From NCBI RefSeq assembly GCF_006716065.1, contig NZ_VFOL01000001.1, positions 2,046,001 to 2,110,000 on the forward strand: a DNA stretch of 64,000 nt, written 5' to 3'. Source of the DNA: Salinispora arenicola (GTDB taxonomy: Bacteria > Actinomycetota > Actinomycetes > Mycobacteriales > Micromonosporaceae). How positions within the stretch are numbered: position 1 is the stretch's first letter; each line of letters begins with the position of its first letter. The position numbers were made by a program, and so were the translations under genes. The notes beneath the pieces are model-generated. The model saw only the letters and a list, made by a program, of their open reading frames with translations. It was not told where the DNA came from and searched no databases. This document shows positions 47,549 to 60,164 of this stretch, piece by piece.

Positions 47549-47667
47549 GAGCGCGTATACCAGGGGATCGGGTCGAAGCAAAACACCATCCGATGCTGCA
47601 CGGTGTTGTCACATGACGCGCGCGACGTGGTAGGCCTGCACCCGCGGCGCTACCTACTCGTCGCCTC

Positions 47668-47779
47668 GCGGCAACGGAGACCGACCGCGTTGGGTCGGTG
47701 AAGGTCGATTGACCGTTCGCTTGGCTGGGGGCCAGCCGGGGTGCCGCAAAGGAGACCAACCGCGTAGTGGTGCACTACT
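47668..47779. CRISPR. decayed CRISPR remnant: repeat, 38-nt spacer, degenerate repeat
   Basis: 47668-47704 matches the 37-bp array repeat at 36 of 37 positions (one C to G at position 3). A 38-bp gap, the length of a real spacer, follows (47705-47742). At 47743 a second copy starts, matching about 21 of the first 24 bases (GCCGCAAAGGAGACCAACCG) before diverging. Orientation equals that of the main array, which begins 2.3 kb to the right. Confidence 0.85.
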
Positions 47780-47794
47780 TTCCCCCTGAGCGGA

Positions 47795-47824
47795 GGGCTG
47801 ACCGCGTTGCTACGCGGTCAGCCC
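47795..47824. terminator. perfect 12-bp hairpin
   Basis: GGGCTGACCGCG (47795-47806) pairs with CGCGGTCAGCCC (47813-47824), loop TTGCTA. It lies between the convergent helicase and small-protein genes and probably ends both transcripts. The GACCGCGTTG inside resembles the CRISPR repeat core, so it could derive from one. The rest of the 308-bp gap 47549-47856 is the CRISPR remnant. Confidence 0.65.
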
Positions 47825-47856
47825 GGGTAGATCAGATTCCGTTGGCCTTGACCCAG

Positions 47857-48306
47857 TCAGCGAAGTTGCGTAGCTCGCTGCGGTCGAACCGCAGCGTGGG
47901 TGAGTTGCTCATTAGCCCAGTCCACATGCGCACAACTGCCATCGTCGGCGCATTTGGGGCAGGTCGATCCGAGATGGCTACGGATGATCAATTCGACTGC
48001 GTAAAGCACTACATCCATGTCCGCCGAGTCGAAAGCGCCCACCAAGGGTTCGGGCACCTGCTGATCCCTAACCACCCACGCCAGGAACCTCGCCGCGAGG
48101 CTATCCGGTGCGTTGCCGTTGAGCTGGCGTAGCTGATCGGATGCGGCTTTCAACTGGTTGCCGAGGTGCGTCAGCAGGGCTGACGTTCTCCCGCGATATT
48201 CGACCAACAATGCGAGCCGCGCCGGCTGACAAGGCCAGTCGGCGCCACACGCCCGGCACCGCCACAGCGGGCGCATGGGGTCGTGTGGCACCAGCGTGCG
48301 CGTCAT
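47857..48306 (-). CDS. conserved actinobacterial hypothetical protein
   Basis: 149 residues. Start MTRTLVPHDPMRPLWRCRACG. A cysteine pair at the front (CRACGADWPC) and a second set at the end (CPKCADDGSCAH) may bind a metal; the middle is helical (ARLALLVEYRGRTSALLTHL). Similar proteins occur beside XRE/DUF397 genes in Micromonosporaceae, as here, but no function is known to me. The ATG overlaps the stop of the upstream 66-residue gene (ATGA), implying translational coupling. Confidence 0.65.
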   Translation of the reverse strand: MTRTLVPHDPMRPLWRCRACGADWPCQPARLALLVEYRGRTSALLTHLGNQLKAASDQLRQLNGNAPDSLAARFLAWVVRDQQVPEPLVGAFDSADMDVVLYAVELIIRSHLGSTCPKCADDGSCAHVDWANEQLTHAAVRPQRATQLR

Positions 48307-48503
48307 TGCGCCGACTGAGCTACGCGACGCGCCCGGAACTGTCCCGCCGGAGTAAGGCGACCCGCCCGACCTGCCCGAATCACCGGAAGGACCTCTGTTG
48401 GTCCTATGGGCAGGTTTAGTCCCGGAACACGCCTGGCCAGTGGCGGTGCGGTGGGTGTAGCGAGTGCGGTGGTTCGGACCTGTCGGATTCGAGGTAATTT
48501 CAC
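48303..48503 (-). CDS. small basic protein, unknown
   Basis: 66 residues, strongly basic (MKLPRIRQVRTTALAT start, RARRVAQSAQ end), no Cys and no clear TM. Its GTG lies 5 nt after a perfect AGGAGG, and its stop overlaps the next ATG, so it looks genuinely translated between two neighbours. No family recognised. Confidence 0.5.
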   Translation of the reverse strand: MKLPRIRQVRTTALATPTAPPLARRVPGLNLPIGPTEVLPVIRAGRAGRLTPAGQFRARRVAQSAQ

Positions 48504-48511
48504 ATTGCCTC

Positions 48512-48679
48512 CTAGCGTTCACAGTCAACCGTCGGTGGCCGCCTGGATTCCTTATGGCCGCGCGGGCAGCGCTTCGGGTCGCCGCACTTGGGGCACCAGG
48601 TGCCTGACCGTTTGATGATCAATAAGCCCAAGACCAAGCCACCGACAAGTCCAGCGAATGCAGCAGCAACGATGACCAT
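48512..48679 (-). CDS. 55-residue membrane protein with Cys motif
   Basis: Encodes MVIVAAAFAGLVGGLVLGLL, a single N-terminal membrane helix, then a cytosolic tail with WCPKCGDPKRCPRGHKE, a likely zinc knuckle. It is the first gene of a three-gene minus-strand set; its TAG is directly followed by the AGGAGG of the next gene. No function known. Confidence 0.55.
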   Translation of the reverse strand: MVIVAAAFAGLVGGLVLGLLIIKRSGTWCPKCGDPKRCPRGHKESRRPPTVDCER

Positions 48680-48856
48680 CGACACTCCTAGCGGGAGTCC
48701 AGCGTTCTGGCGGTAGCCCGAGCATCACCCGGCGCGCTCTCAACTGCAACAGGTCAAACCGTGATTTCCACTCTGACATTTACATTGACTCAGGTGCAGG
48801 GCATCCTATGGGTCAGGCGAGACAGTTCGCCCGGCAAATTGAGACATGAAGGTGAG

Positions 48857-49744
48857 GTGACCTTGACAAGTGCAGGTTCCACCGTCCCCAAGCGGCAGCT
48901 CGGTCGACTGTTGAAGCAAGCTCGTGAGGAAGCAGGCATCCCGCTCGATACTGCCGCGAAGCGGCTTGAGTGGAGCAGGGCTCGTATGTATCGCATCGAG
49001 GGCGCGCAAACCTCGGTGCGAACACACGATGTGGAGCTGATGTGCCGCATCTATGGCACATCGGACGAAATGCAGTCAGTCCTGGTCGCGCTGGCTGCGG
49101 AGAGTAAGTCACGCGGCTGGTGGCATGCCTACGGAGATGCCATACCCGAATGGTTTGAGCTGTACGTCGGACTTGAAGCCGCAGCCTGCTGCGTTCGGCA
49201 ATACGAGCCAGCACTCGTTCCCGGGCTGCTGCAAACCCCGGAGTATATGGCCGCAGTTTTTAGAACCAAGCCTGGCCGCACACCCGCCGAGGTTGCCCGC
49301 AAAGTTGCGCTTCGGCTGGAGCGGCAGCGCCTGCTAACTAGGCGCTCGCCGGCGGCTCCGCAACTTCAGGCGGTGATCGACGAGTCGGTAATTCGGCGAC
49401 CCCCGGAAGACTCGGAGGGTTGGCGGACGCAACTGGCCTACCTGGGCAACGCCACTCGTGCCGCACTCGGCAACATCGCTGTCCGCGTGCTTCCGATGGG
49501 CATCGGCCCTCACCGAGCGTCGGTGGCGGGTGCGTTCGTCCTGCTCGACTTTCCCCGCCTGAGCACCCGGCCACCGGAGCCGTCTACCGTATACCAAGAG
49601 TCGTTGACCGGCGGTCTATACCTTGACCGTCCGGGCGAGGTTGCAGCGTATACCGATGCCTGGTCTACCCTCTGGGCATCGGCGCTTGACGAGCAAGCGT
49701 CAGAGGATCTGATCAGCAATGCGGTTAAGGGAGAGTTACGATGA
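48857..49744 (+). CDS. XRE-family helix-turn-helix protein with DUF5753 (Scr1/WhiJ-like)
   Basis: 295 residues. The HTH_31-type domain (about 8-70) reads RQLGRLLKQAREEAGIPLDTAAKRLEWSRARMYRIEGA. The C-terminal DUF5753 domain (about 100-285) includes the typical YEPALVPGLLQTPEYMAA. GTG start behind GAAGGTGAG. It overlaps the DUF397 gene by 4 bp. Such pairs are abundant in Streptomyces and relatives, related to WhiJ; some behave like toxin-antitoxin or developmental switches. Confidence 0.85.
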   Translation: MTLTSAGSTVPKRQLGRLLKQAREEAGIPLDTAAKRLEWSRARMYRIEGAQTSVRTHDVELMCRIYGTSDEMQSVLVALAAESKSRGWWHAYGDAIPEWFELYVGLEAAACCVRQYEPALVPGLLQTPEYMAAVFRTKPGRTPAEVARKVALRLERQRLLTRRSPAAPQLQAVIDESVIRRPPEDSEGWRTQLAYLGNATRAALGNIAVRVLPMGIGPHRASVAGAFVLLDFPRLSTRPPEPSTVYQESLTGGLYLDRPGEVAAYTDAWSTLWASALDEQASEDLISNAVKGELR

Positions 49745-49932
49745 GTGATCTTTCGCGGCCCCTCTGGCGCAAGAGCAGCCGAAGCGGCAACGAGGGTAAC
49801 TGTGTAGAGGTCGCCGACAACCTTCCCGGCGTCGTCGGCGTCCGTGACAGCAAGGACCCGACTGGGTCGGCACTGGTGTTCGGGCCGGCGGCGTGGCGCG
49901 CGTTCGTCGCGCAGTTCCCCGAGCAGCACTGA
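49741..49932 (+). CDS. DUF397 small protein
   Basis: 63 residues covering one complete DUF397 domain: LWRKSSRSGNEGNCVEVAD, then GVRDSKDPTGSALVFGPAAWRAFVAQ. It is the partner of the XRE-DUF5753 regulator just upstream (ATGA overlap). DUF397 proteins are thought to modulate their regulator. Confidence 0.88.
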   Translation: MSDLSRPLWRKSSRSGNEGNCVEVADNLPGVVGVRDSKDPTGSALVFGPAAWRAFVAQFPEQH

Positions 49933-49936
49933 CCGT

Positions 49937-49979
49937 CATAGCAAAGGCCCGGCTCACAGGGAGCTGGGCCTTTGCTATG
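49937..49979 (+). terminator. long hairpin terminator after DUF397
   Basis: CATAGCAAAGGCCC (49937-49950) pairs perfectly with GGGCCTTTGCTATG (49966-49979); four further base pairs (GCTC/GAGC) extend the stem after one G-T position around loop ACAGG. It lies 4 bp after the DUF397 stop and 85 bp before the first CRISPR repeat. Confidence 0.8.
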
Positions 49980-50064
49980 AGCTACCCGCGGACGCCCTCG
50001 CACGAGAGCCCAGAGCCCGCAGGTGAAGATCACCATCATCTGCCATAGGCCCTTGGCCAGCGGC

Positions 50065-52476
50065 GCCGCAAGGGAGACCGACCGCGTTGGGTCGGTGAAG
50101 GGCACCGGTGGGCCCTGTAGCCGTTCCTCGATCCGGTGGTGCCGCAACGGAGACCGACCGCGTTGGGTCGGTGAAGGCGGTTCGGCGTCTACACCCCCGC
50201 GATACGCCGCTGGGCCGCAACGGAGACCGACCGCGTTGGGTCGGTGAAGGCCAGCCGCGGGGACCGGGGCAGGATGACCCGACGGGAGCCGCAACGGAGA
50301 CCGACCGCGTTGGGTCGGTGAAGGCATCAACGCCGTGCTCGCCAACAACGAGGTCATGCGCGGCCGCAACGGAGACCGACCGCGTTGGGTCGGTGAAGGC
50401 TGCCTGTAGGCCGGCAGAGGTGCAGTCCACCCCGGCGCCGCAACGGAGACCGACCGCGTTGGGTCGGTGAAGGGGACGTGTGGGCCACGATGTCGGCCAG
50501 ATCCGACGCGCCGCAACGGAGACCGACCGCGTTGGGTCGGTGAAGGGGGCTCATCCGCTATCTGTATGGGCCCGGCCGTCGGGAGGCCGCAACGGAGACC
50601 GACCGCGTTGGGTCGGTGAAGGTCGTGTCTGGGGTCAAGCGTGGCCCTGTTGGGCCAGCCGCAACGGAGACCGACCGCGTTGGGTCGGTGAAGGCATCGC
50701 GCCGGCTCGGTGCCATGGGCAAGGCTCTCGTGCCGCAACGGAGACCGACCGCGTTGGGTCGGTGAAGGGATCACCGCCGTGTGGGGATGGCCCGCGGTCC
50801 CCGACGCCGCAACGGAGACCGACCGCGTTGGGTCGGTGACGGCTCGGGGTCAAGCTGCACAGCGTCGGCCAGATGTTGAGCGCCGCAACGGAGACCGACC
50901 GCGTTGGGTCGGTGAAGGCCACCCCGATACGCCAGATGTCGACATTCGTGGGGGTGCCGCAACGGAGACCGACCGCGTTGGGTCGGTGAAGGGCAGTTAG
51001 CTCGTCGATAGCAACATCGCCGATTGCTGGCCGCAACGGAGACCGACCGCGTTGGGTCGGTGAAGGCCGCCCGAAGCTCCTGCACACCAAACAGCCGCCC
51101 CCCAAGCCGCAACGGAGACCGACCGCGTTGGGTCGGTGAGGGGGGACTCGTCAGAGTCTAACCGGCCACGTCCGGTGGGCGGCCGCAACGGAGACCGACC
51201 GCGTTGGGTCGGTGAAGGCCACGTGGCGGGCCGTGGTGGCGGTGCCAGTCGGCGACGCCGCAACGGAGACCGACCGCGTTGGGTCGGTGAAGGGCGGCCG
51301 GTATCACCGAGCACCTGAGGGAGTTGACCGTGCCGCAACGGAGACCGACCGCGTTGGGTCGGTGAAGGTACTCAGACGCCGATGCCGATGGCGCCGGCAA
51401 TCGAGCCGCAACGGAGACCGACCGCGTTGGGTCGGTGAAGGCTCGGGCGGACTACGCCTACACCCTCGACGTCATCGCCGCAACGGAGACCGACCGCGTT
51501 GGGTCGGTGAAGGGTCGATCTCCGGTTCGAGGGCGAACGGGTCACCGACGCCGCAACGGAGACCGACCGCGTTGGGTCGGTGAAGGGACGGCCGGCTCCC
51601 CTCTCCTACGCCGCCCTTCCCCCAGCCGCAACGGAGACCGACCGCGTTGGGTCGGTGAAGGCGACAAACACAAAGACGAGCCTCCGGCCGCATTCATGCC
51701 GCAACGGAGACCGACCGCGTTGGGTCGGTGAAGGCCCTCTCCGGTGAGCCCCAACCAGCCTGGCAAGCAAGCCGCAACGGAGACCGACCGCGTTGGGTCG
51801 GTGAAGGGGTGGTGCAGGTTCCCCGGAACCGTGCGTGATCTGCGGGCCGCAACGGAGACCGACCGCGTTGGGTCGGTGAAGGCACCGAACACCTGGATGG
51901 TCCCCGCGTGCTGACCCTGGCCGCAACGGAGACCGACCGCGTTGGGTCGGTGAAGGTCTGCGTGATGACGACGACAGCCACGCCGTCAATCCCGCCGCAA
52001 CGGAGACCGACCGCGTTGGGTCGGTGAAGGGAACCGGGGTGGCCTGTCCGGGTGGGACAGCCTCAGCGCCGCAACGGAGACCGACCGCGTTGGGTCGGTG
52101 AAGGGCAGCCCGGCTTCGGACTGACCCCGTACGAATGGGTCGCCGCAACGGAGACCGACCGCGTTGGGTCGGTGAAGGCCCGAAACAGCCCATCAGGTAC
52201 TCATCGACTTGAACGGTGCCGCAACGGAGACCGACCGCGTTGGGTCGGTGAAGGCCTTGACTGACCAGGTGAGGGACGGACTCCCTACCGTCGCCGCAAC
52301 GGAGACCGACCGCGTTGGGTCGGTGAAGGGGTAGACCAGGAAGCCCAGCCCGGAGAAGCCAGCGAAGCCGCAACGGAGACCGACCGCGTTGGGTCGGTGA
52401 AGGCCCGTTGGCATGAGCTGATCGGCACCGCTTTCCGGGGCCGCAACGGAGACCGACCGCGTTGGGTCGGTGAAGG
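50065..52476 (-). CRISPR. CRISPR array, 33 repeats of 37 bp, 32 spacers of 35-39 bp
   Basis: On the plus strand each repeat reads GCCGCAACGGAG, ACCGACC, GCGTTG, GGTCGGT, GAAGG. The ACCGACC/GGTCGGT arms form a 7-bp stem with a 6-nt loop. Thirty repeats are exact; the first (50065) has C8 to G, the one at 50806 has A35 to C and the one at 51106 has A35 to G. The array is followed by a probable leader and the cas operon on the right, and the worn repeats lie on the left, so transcription on the minus strand is inferred. In that sense 12 nt follow the stem, enough for a type I 5-prime handle. Confidence 0.97.
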
Positions 52477-52683
52477 GGCTCGGGAGCAGCGCTTATAGCT
52501 GGCGGTGGTGGGCAAGGTGGTCTAGGCCTTGTCTGTATTGCCCGCTTGACGCGCCTTTTGGAGTTCGGAACCTCCCGCGTGTCGGGTGTCCACCGGGGGT
52601 TCCTAGGCCAACTGAGTGGCAGCCCGAATGGCGTGAATGTGTGCAGTTATCAAGGTTCAAGCTGTAGGCGGAGCTTGGCTGCT
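52477..52683 (-). promoter_or_regulatory. probable CRISPR leader
   Basis: 207 bp between the last repeat and the csb3 stop with no gene and a lower G+C than the surroundings (for example CTTATAGCTGGCGG and TGTGCAGTTATCAAGGTTCA). Its position, next to the exact repeats and the cas genes, fits the leader that holds the array promoter. Confidence 0.55.
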
Positions 52684-53649
52684 CTACGAGTTGGTGAGGG
52701 TGACCGGTAGGGGAACGAGGACGCCGGCTGATTTGCGTCCCTCAACTGGCCGACGGTGAGCTGCGGCGACGGCGAAGACTCCGAGGGCGGAGATTTTGTC
52801 TTTGGACACTGTGACGTGGCTGCCGTCGCTGTCGAAGGTCAGGTCTGGGTGTTCGATCAGGGCGCTGATGGCGATGAGATCGAGGGGTTGGCGCCATAGC
52901 GGCCAGATCATGATGCGTCGTCCGCCGGATTTCGGCGGCCGCCAGAGGGTGGCGGTTGCGGTGTTGCCGTTGCCGGCAAGGCGCAGTAGGGGCAGGGCCA
53001 TGATGGCGAGCCAGGTGGCACCGGGCACGCCGCGTTCGGACCCCGGTTCGCCGCGGGGGTGGTCGGTGGTGCTGTGGAGCACCCGGTGGTCGAGGTATTC
53101 GCCGGTGAAGCCGGTGACGCGTCGCCATCCCGTCAGGGCAGCCAGCAGGTGATGCGGTTGGGCGCGGATCTGCGTGGCAGACGCACCGAAGAAGGAGCGG
53201 ACGGTTTGCTGCCCACTTGGGGCAGAGTAGGGGGTGAGGGCGACGCGTCCTCTGTCGTCGCGGCCGAGGTCGGTGACGATGCAGGACAGCCATTGCTCAG
53301 CCTCGTCGCCAAGTGCGGCGATGGTGGTGTGGAGTGTGGGGTAGTTGTCGCGGGCAACGCGCATGGGGTCGGATCCCCTGGTGCCGGATTTCGGCAGGGG
53401 AAACGTGGCGGGGAGGCCGGGGATGACCGCGTCGTCGCTCATGGTTGCCGCGATCGAGGTGAGTTGATCACCGACCTGGTCGCAGGTCTCGTAGGGGCTG
53501 TAGAGGGTCGCGTGGGCGGTCATCTCGTCGAAGCCGAGTCGGACCTCGGCGTCGGTGTGTCGGGTGAGCAGTCGGAGCAAGCCGAGAGCGGCGAGAAAAC
53601 CGAGCGGATCGCGTCCGTCGAGTGCGGGTAGCGGCAGCCTGTGGGTCAT
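52684..53649 (-). CDS. csb3: type I-G CRISPR protein Csb3/Csx17-like (putative large subunit)
   Basis: 321 residues, start MTHRLPLPALDGRDPLGFLAALGLLRLLT, which is the family opening (hydrophobic GFLAALGLLR helix). The rest contains the TGFTGEYLDHRVLH and GGRRIMIWPLW segments. At 321 residues it is about half the length of a full Csx17, and matches the short Csb3 form described in actinobacteria such as Bifidobacterium. It probably replaces Cas8 in Cascade. ATG overlaps the cas3 stop. It is the last cas gene; the array lies 207 bp away. Confidence 0.75.
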   Translation of the reverse strand: MTHRLPLPALDGRDPLGFLAALGLLRLLTRHTDAEVRLGFDEMTAHATLYSPYETCDQVGDQLTSIAATMSDDAVIPGLPATFPLPKSGTRGSDPMRVARDNYPTLHTTIAALGDEAEQWLSCIVTDLGRDDRGRVALTPYSAPSGQQTVRSFFGASATQIRAQPHHLLAALTGWRRVTGFTGEYLDHRVLHSTTDHPRGEPGSERGVPGATWLAIMALPLLRLAGNGNTATATLWRPPKSGGRRIMIWPLWRQPLDLIAISALIEHPDLTFDSDGSHVTVSKDKISALGVFAVAAAHRRPVEGRKSAGVLVPLPVTLTNS

Positions 53650-56538
53650 CAAGGCTTGTCCTCGATCGTCTCGTTGCGGGCGGAGCACCAGATGTCGGCG
53701 AGCCGGACGATGGTTTCCAGCAGGGCTAGGCCCCACCGTCCATAGGCATCGTTGAGCTGTGAGAAGCGGTGGGGTTGCTGCCAGTCGATGGTGTCGGCGG
53801 TGTCGAATGGTCCCAGATCGTCGACCGTGACCTTGGTGGGTCGAGGATCAACGACGGGTGGTAGCAGCGGACGCGCATGTCCATGGTGGCTGGCGACGAG
53901 GTGGATGACCAGGTCGGAGTGGATGTCGTGGTCGCCAGTGAGGCGTGCTGCGGCGATGCGGGCGGACAACGACTCATGGCGCATCCCGTCGGGGTAGCCC
54001 GCGGCGGTCCGAGCGCGGACGAACGCAGCTCGGTCGCTCGGGGCGATGCCGGATTTGGCCAGCGGCTGCTCCGCGATGTCGGCGGCGGCGCGGTTACCGC
54101 CCCAGAGCATGATCTGGAAGCGGGGGTCGCGCTTGCCCTCGTCGTGCCAGAGGGCCGCGCGGGTGACACTGTCGATCACGCGGGGCGGCAGGCCGAGGGC
54201 CTCGGCGAACTGGCGGGCGCGGGCGGCCACCGCCGCTTGGTGTGGTTGAAGCCCGACACGGCGGGCGGCGGTCGACGACCCCATCGAGGTGTCGTCGTCT
54301 GCCAGTCTGTCGTGCTGAGCAGCGATGACGCCCAGGTGAGGTTGACCGCCCTGGTGTGGGGAGGTTCGTAGGATCACCCGGGGGCGTGTGGCGAGGAGCG
54401 CGGAGAGGACCTCCCGCAGCGGGCCCTCGGGTGCGTGTTCCCGCATGGCCTTCAGCACCAGCAGGTACGGCTCTGCCGCGGGTGACGCGGCGGAAGCGCC
54501 GGTGTCCGCTGTCGCGTGGTCGATCAGTTGTTGGGCGAGAGCGGCGAGGTGCTCACTCCATCGTCGAGCTGCGTCGACCAGGGTGGGCCCGATCCGCAGG
54601 ACGGGCCGTCCGCGCCGCAGCGCGAGGTCCGCCGCATCCAGCACGGGCGCTGTCGAGGTGGGGTGCCAGCCGTACTCGTCGCAGCCGCCCACGTCGGCGG
54701 GTACGACGATCGTGTCGCCGGGGCGGACCTTCCATGGTGCGATGAGTTGGGCGTCACCGCGCCCTTGATAGCGCAGCACCCGCGGGATCCTGGGCGGCTG
54801 CCCGGTGGTGACATCAGCCGTGGGGGGAGTGGTTGCGGTGTTGTCCAGGTCGCTGGCGGTGAGGTCGGGCCCGATGCCCAGCAGCCACCGCCGTACGGCG
54901 GCTACCGGCAGGTCCAGGGTTTCCTCCGCCACCGGCGGCATCTCGTCGACCAGATCCGTCCACTGGTGTGCAGGGCCCAGGCCGTGGCGCCACACCACGG
55001 CGACGGGTGGCTCATCGTCGGTGACTCCGTGTAGGAATAGCTCGATCGGCTGGTCTGGCACCGGGGCCGGGGCGGTGCGTGCCCAGGTATCCAGGTGGTG
55101 GCGCTGCAGGGCCGGAATGTAGGGGGTGGGCCCGCGCAGCGCGGCCTGTTCGTCGGCGGTGAGTCGTGCGGTGAGGCGATGAAGGGCGGCAGGTGAGGCG
55201 TCCAACCAGGGGGCGAGTTGGGTCGGGTCGAGTCGTGGTGTGTAAGGGGCTGGATCGATCTTGTTGGACAGCCACTGCCAGGTAGCCAGGCGGGCCGGCC
55301 CGTACACCGGATCTTCCTGGCCCGTCGCGCTGCCGTGCACGACGACGGCGGTTCCGTGACCGTGACCGCTGCGGGCCACCCGGTTGAGCCGGCCGAGCCG
55401 CTGCACCAGCGAGGCGAGCGGGGCGCTCTCGGTGATCAGGGCATCGAGGTCGATGTTGGCACCGACCTCGACGGTCTGTGTTGCCACCACGATCAACGGC
55501 CGTTGGTGACTTCGGTCCCGGTCGACGCTGATGTGTGGGTAGTAGGTGGCCAGCAGGCAGTCCCGGTCGACCGGGCGGCTGCGTCCGGTGAGGAGCACGG
55601 CGTCGTGCTGGTCGCGGAGCAGTTCGAACACCGATCGGGCGCGGGCCACAGTGTTGGTGACCACGCCGACCACACGGCCCGGCGCAAGCCGGTCCGCCAG
55701 GGCAGCCATGGCCGCGGGTAGGACCGTGTCCTCGGTTTTCTTCGTGGTCTTGACCTCGACCAGATGCAGGCGCTTGCCCGCGGTCAGCCGCTCGCCGGCG
55801 ATCCGGTGCCGTTCATCGTCATCGCTGATCCGGTGCATGACGGGGCTGCGGCCGGCGTTCCGCTCGCGGCCGACCGTCGTGGTGGCTGACATCGTCACCA
55901 CGATGGGTGGGCGCGTGATCGGACTGCCGTCAAGATCGAAGGTAGCTTGGGTGGTGGTCACGAACGCCTGAGCCAGGTGCGCCTCGTCGATGACGATCAC
56001 GCTGTCCGTGCCGACCAACGCGGCGTCGATGGGACGCGCGCGATCGCTCACCCCATAACCGCGAAACAACAGCCGGCTGCCGATTTGGTCGACCGTCCCG
56101 GTCACGATCGCGTACCGGTCGGGACGTTCGAGCCACGTCCGTTCCCAGGTGACTCCGCCCCGCATGCGGGTCACGTCCAACGCCACCTCGTCGTCCTCGC
56201 CGCGTAGCCGCCGTGCCACCGTCCGAGTCGCCCCGCCTGTCGGCTGATCGAGTGCTGCGGCGATCCGGCGAGCATGCTCGTACGCCTCATCGACGATCAG
56301 CCGTCGATCGACGACGTAGAAGACGCGTCGTCGTGCGTCGCGGACGCCCAGGGCGGCGGCGAACACCGCCACATCCAGCACCGAGGTCTTGCCCAAACCT
56401 GTCGGCACATCGATCCCATCCGGCCAGCCGTCGTCGACGACGCGTCGCAGCAGAGCGGTCTGCCACGGAAACGGATCTCGTCGAGATCCAGACGACGCGG
56501 CACCGCCGTGGACCTCGTTGAAGAAGTCAGCGAAATGA

Positions 56539-56552
<14 letters not shown>
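53649..56552 (-). CDS. cas3: Cas3 helicase-nuclease (type I-G, HD domain C-terminal)
   Basis: 967 residues. Helicase motifs come first: Walker A VPTGLGKTS at 49-57, VIDEAHLAQAF near 178 (DEAH), SATTTVG near 225 and the motif V/VI region TQTVEVGANIDLD ... QRLGRLNR near 370-395. The HD nuclease domain is at the end: ALWHDEGKRDPRF near 815, HESLSARIA near 866 and VASHHGHARP near 894. This order (helicase then HD) is the type I-G/I-U arrangement, the reverse of classical Cas3. It should degrade target DNA bound by Cascade. Its start overlaps csb2 by 14 bp. Confidence 0.93.
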
Positions 56553-60144
<3,592 letters not shown>

Positions 60145-60164
60145 TCCGGGTTACGCGACGCCGG

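Noticed and set aside
47784..47824. Third degenerate CRISPR repeat
   Set aside because: GACCGCGTTG matches the repeat core, but the spacing from the second remnant would leave only about 4 bp for a spacer; better explained as a hairpin.
48552..48779. 75-codon minus-strand frame
   Set aside because: A different frame at the same place encodes a better candidate (TM helix plus Cys motif, SD-linked to the next gene).
51606..52373. Minus-strand open frame of 255 codons with repeating SPTQRGRSPLR units
   Set aside because: It is the CRISPR array read as protein; the repeats give the recurring peptide.
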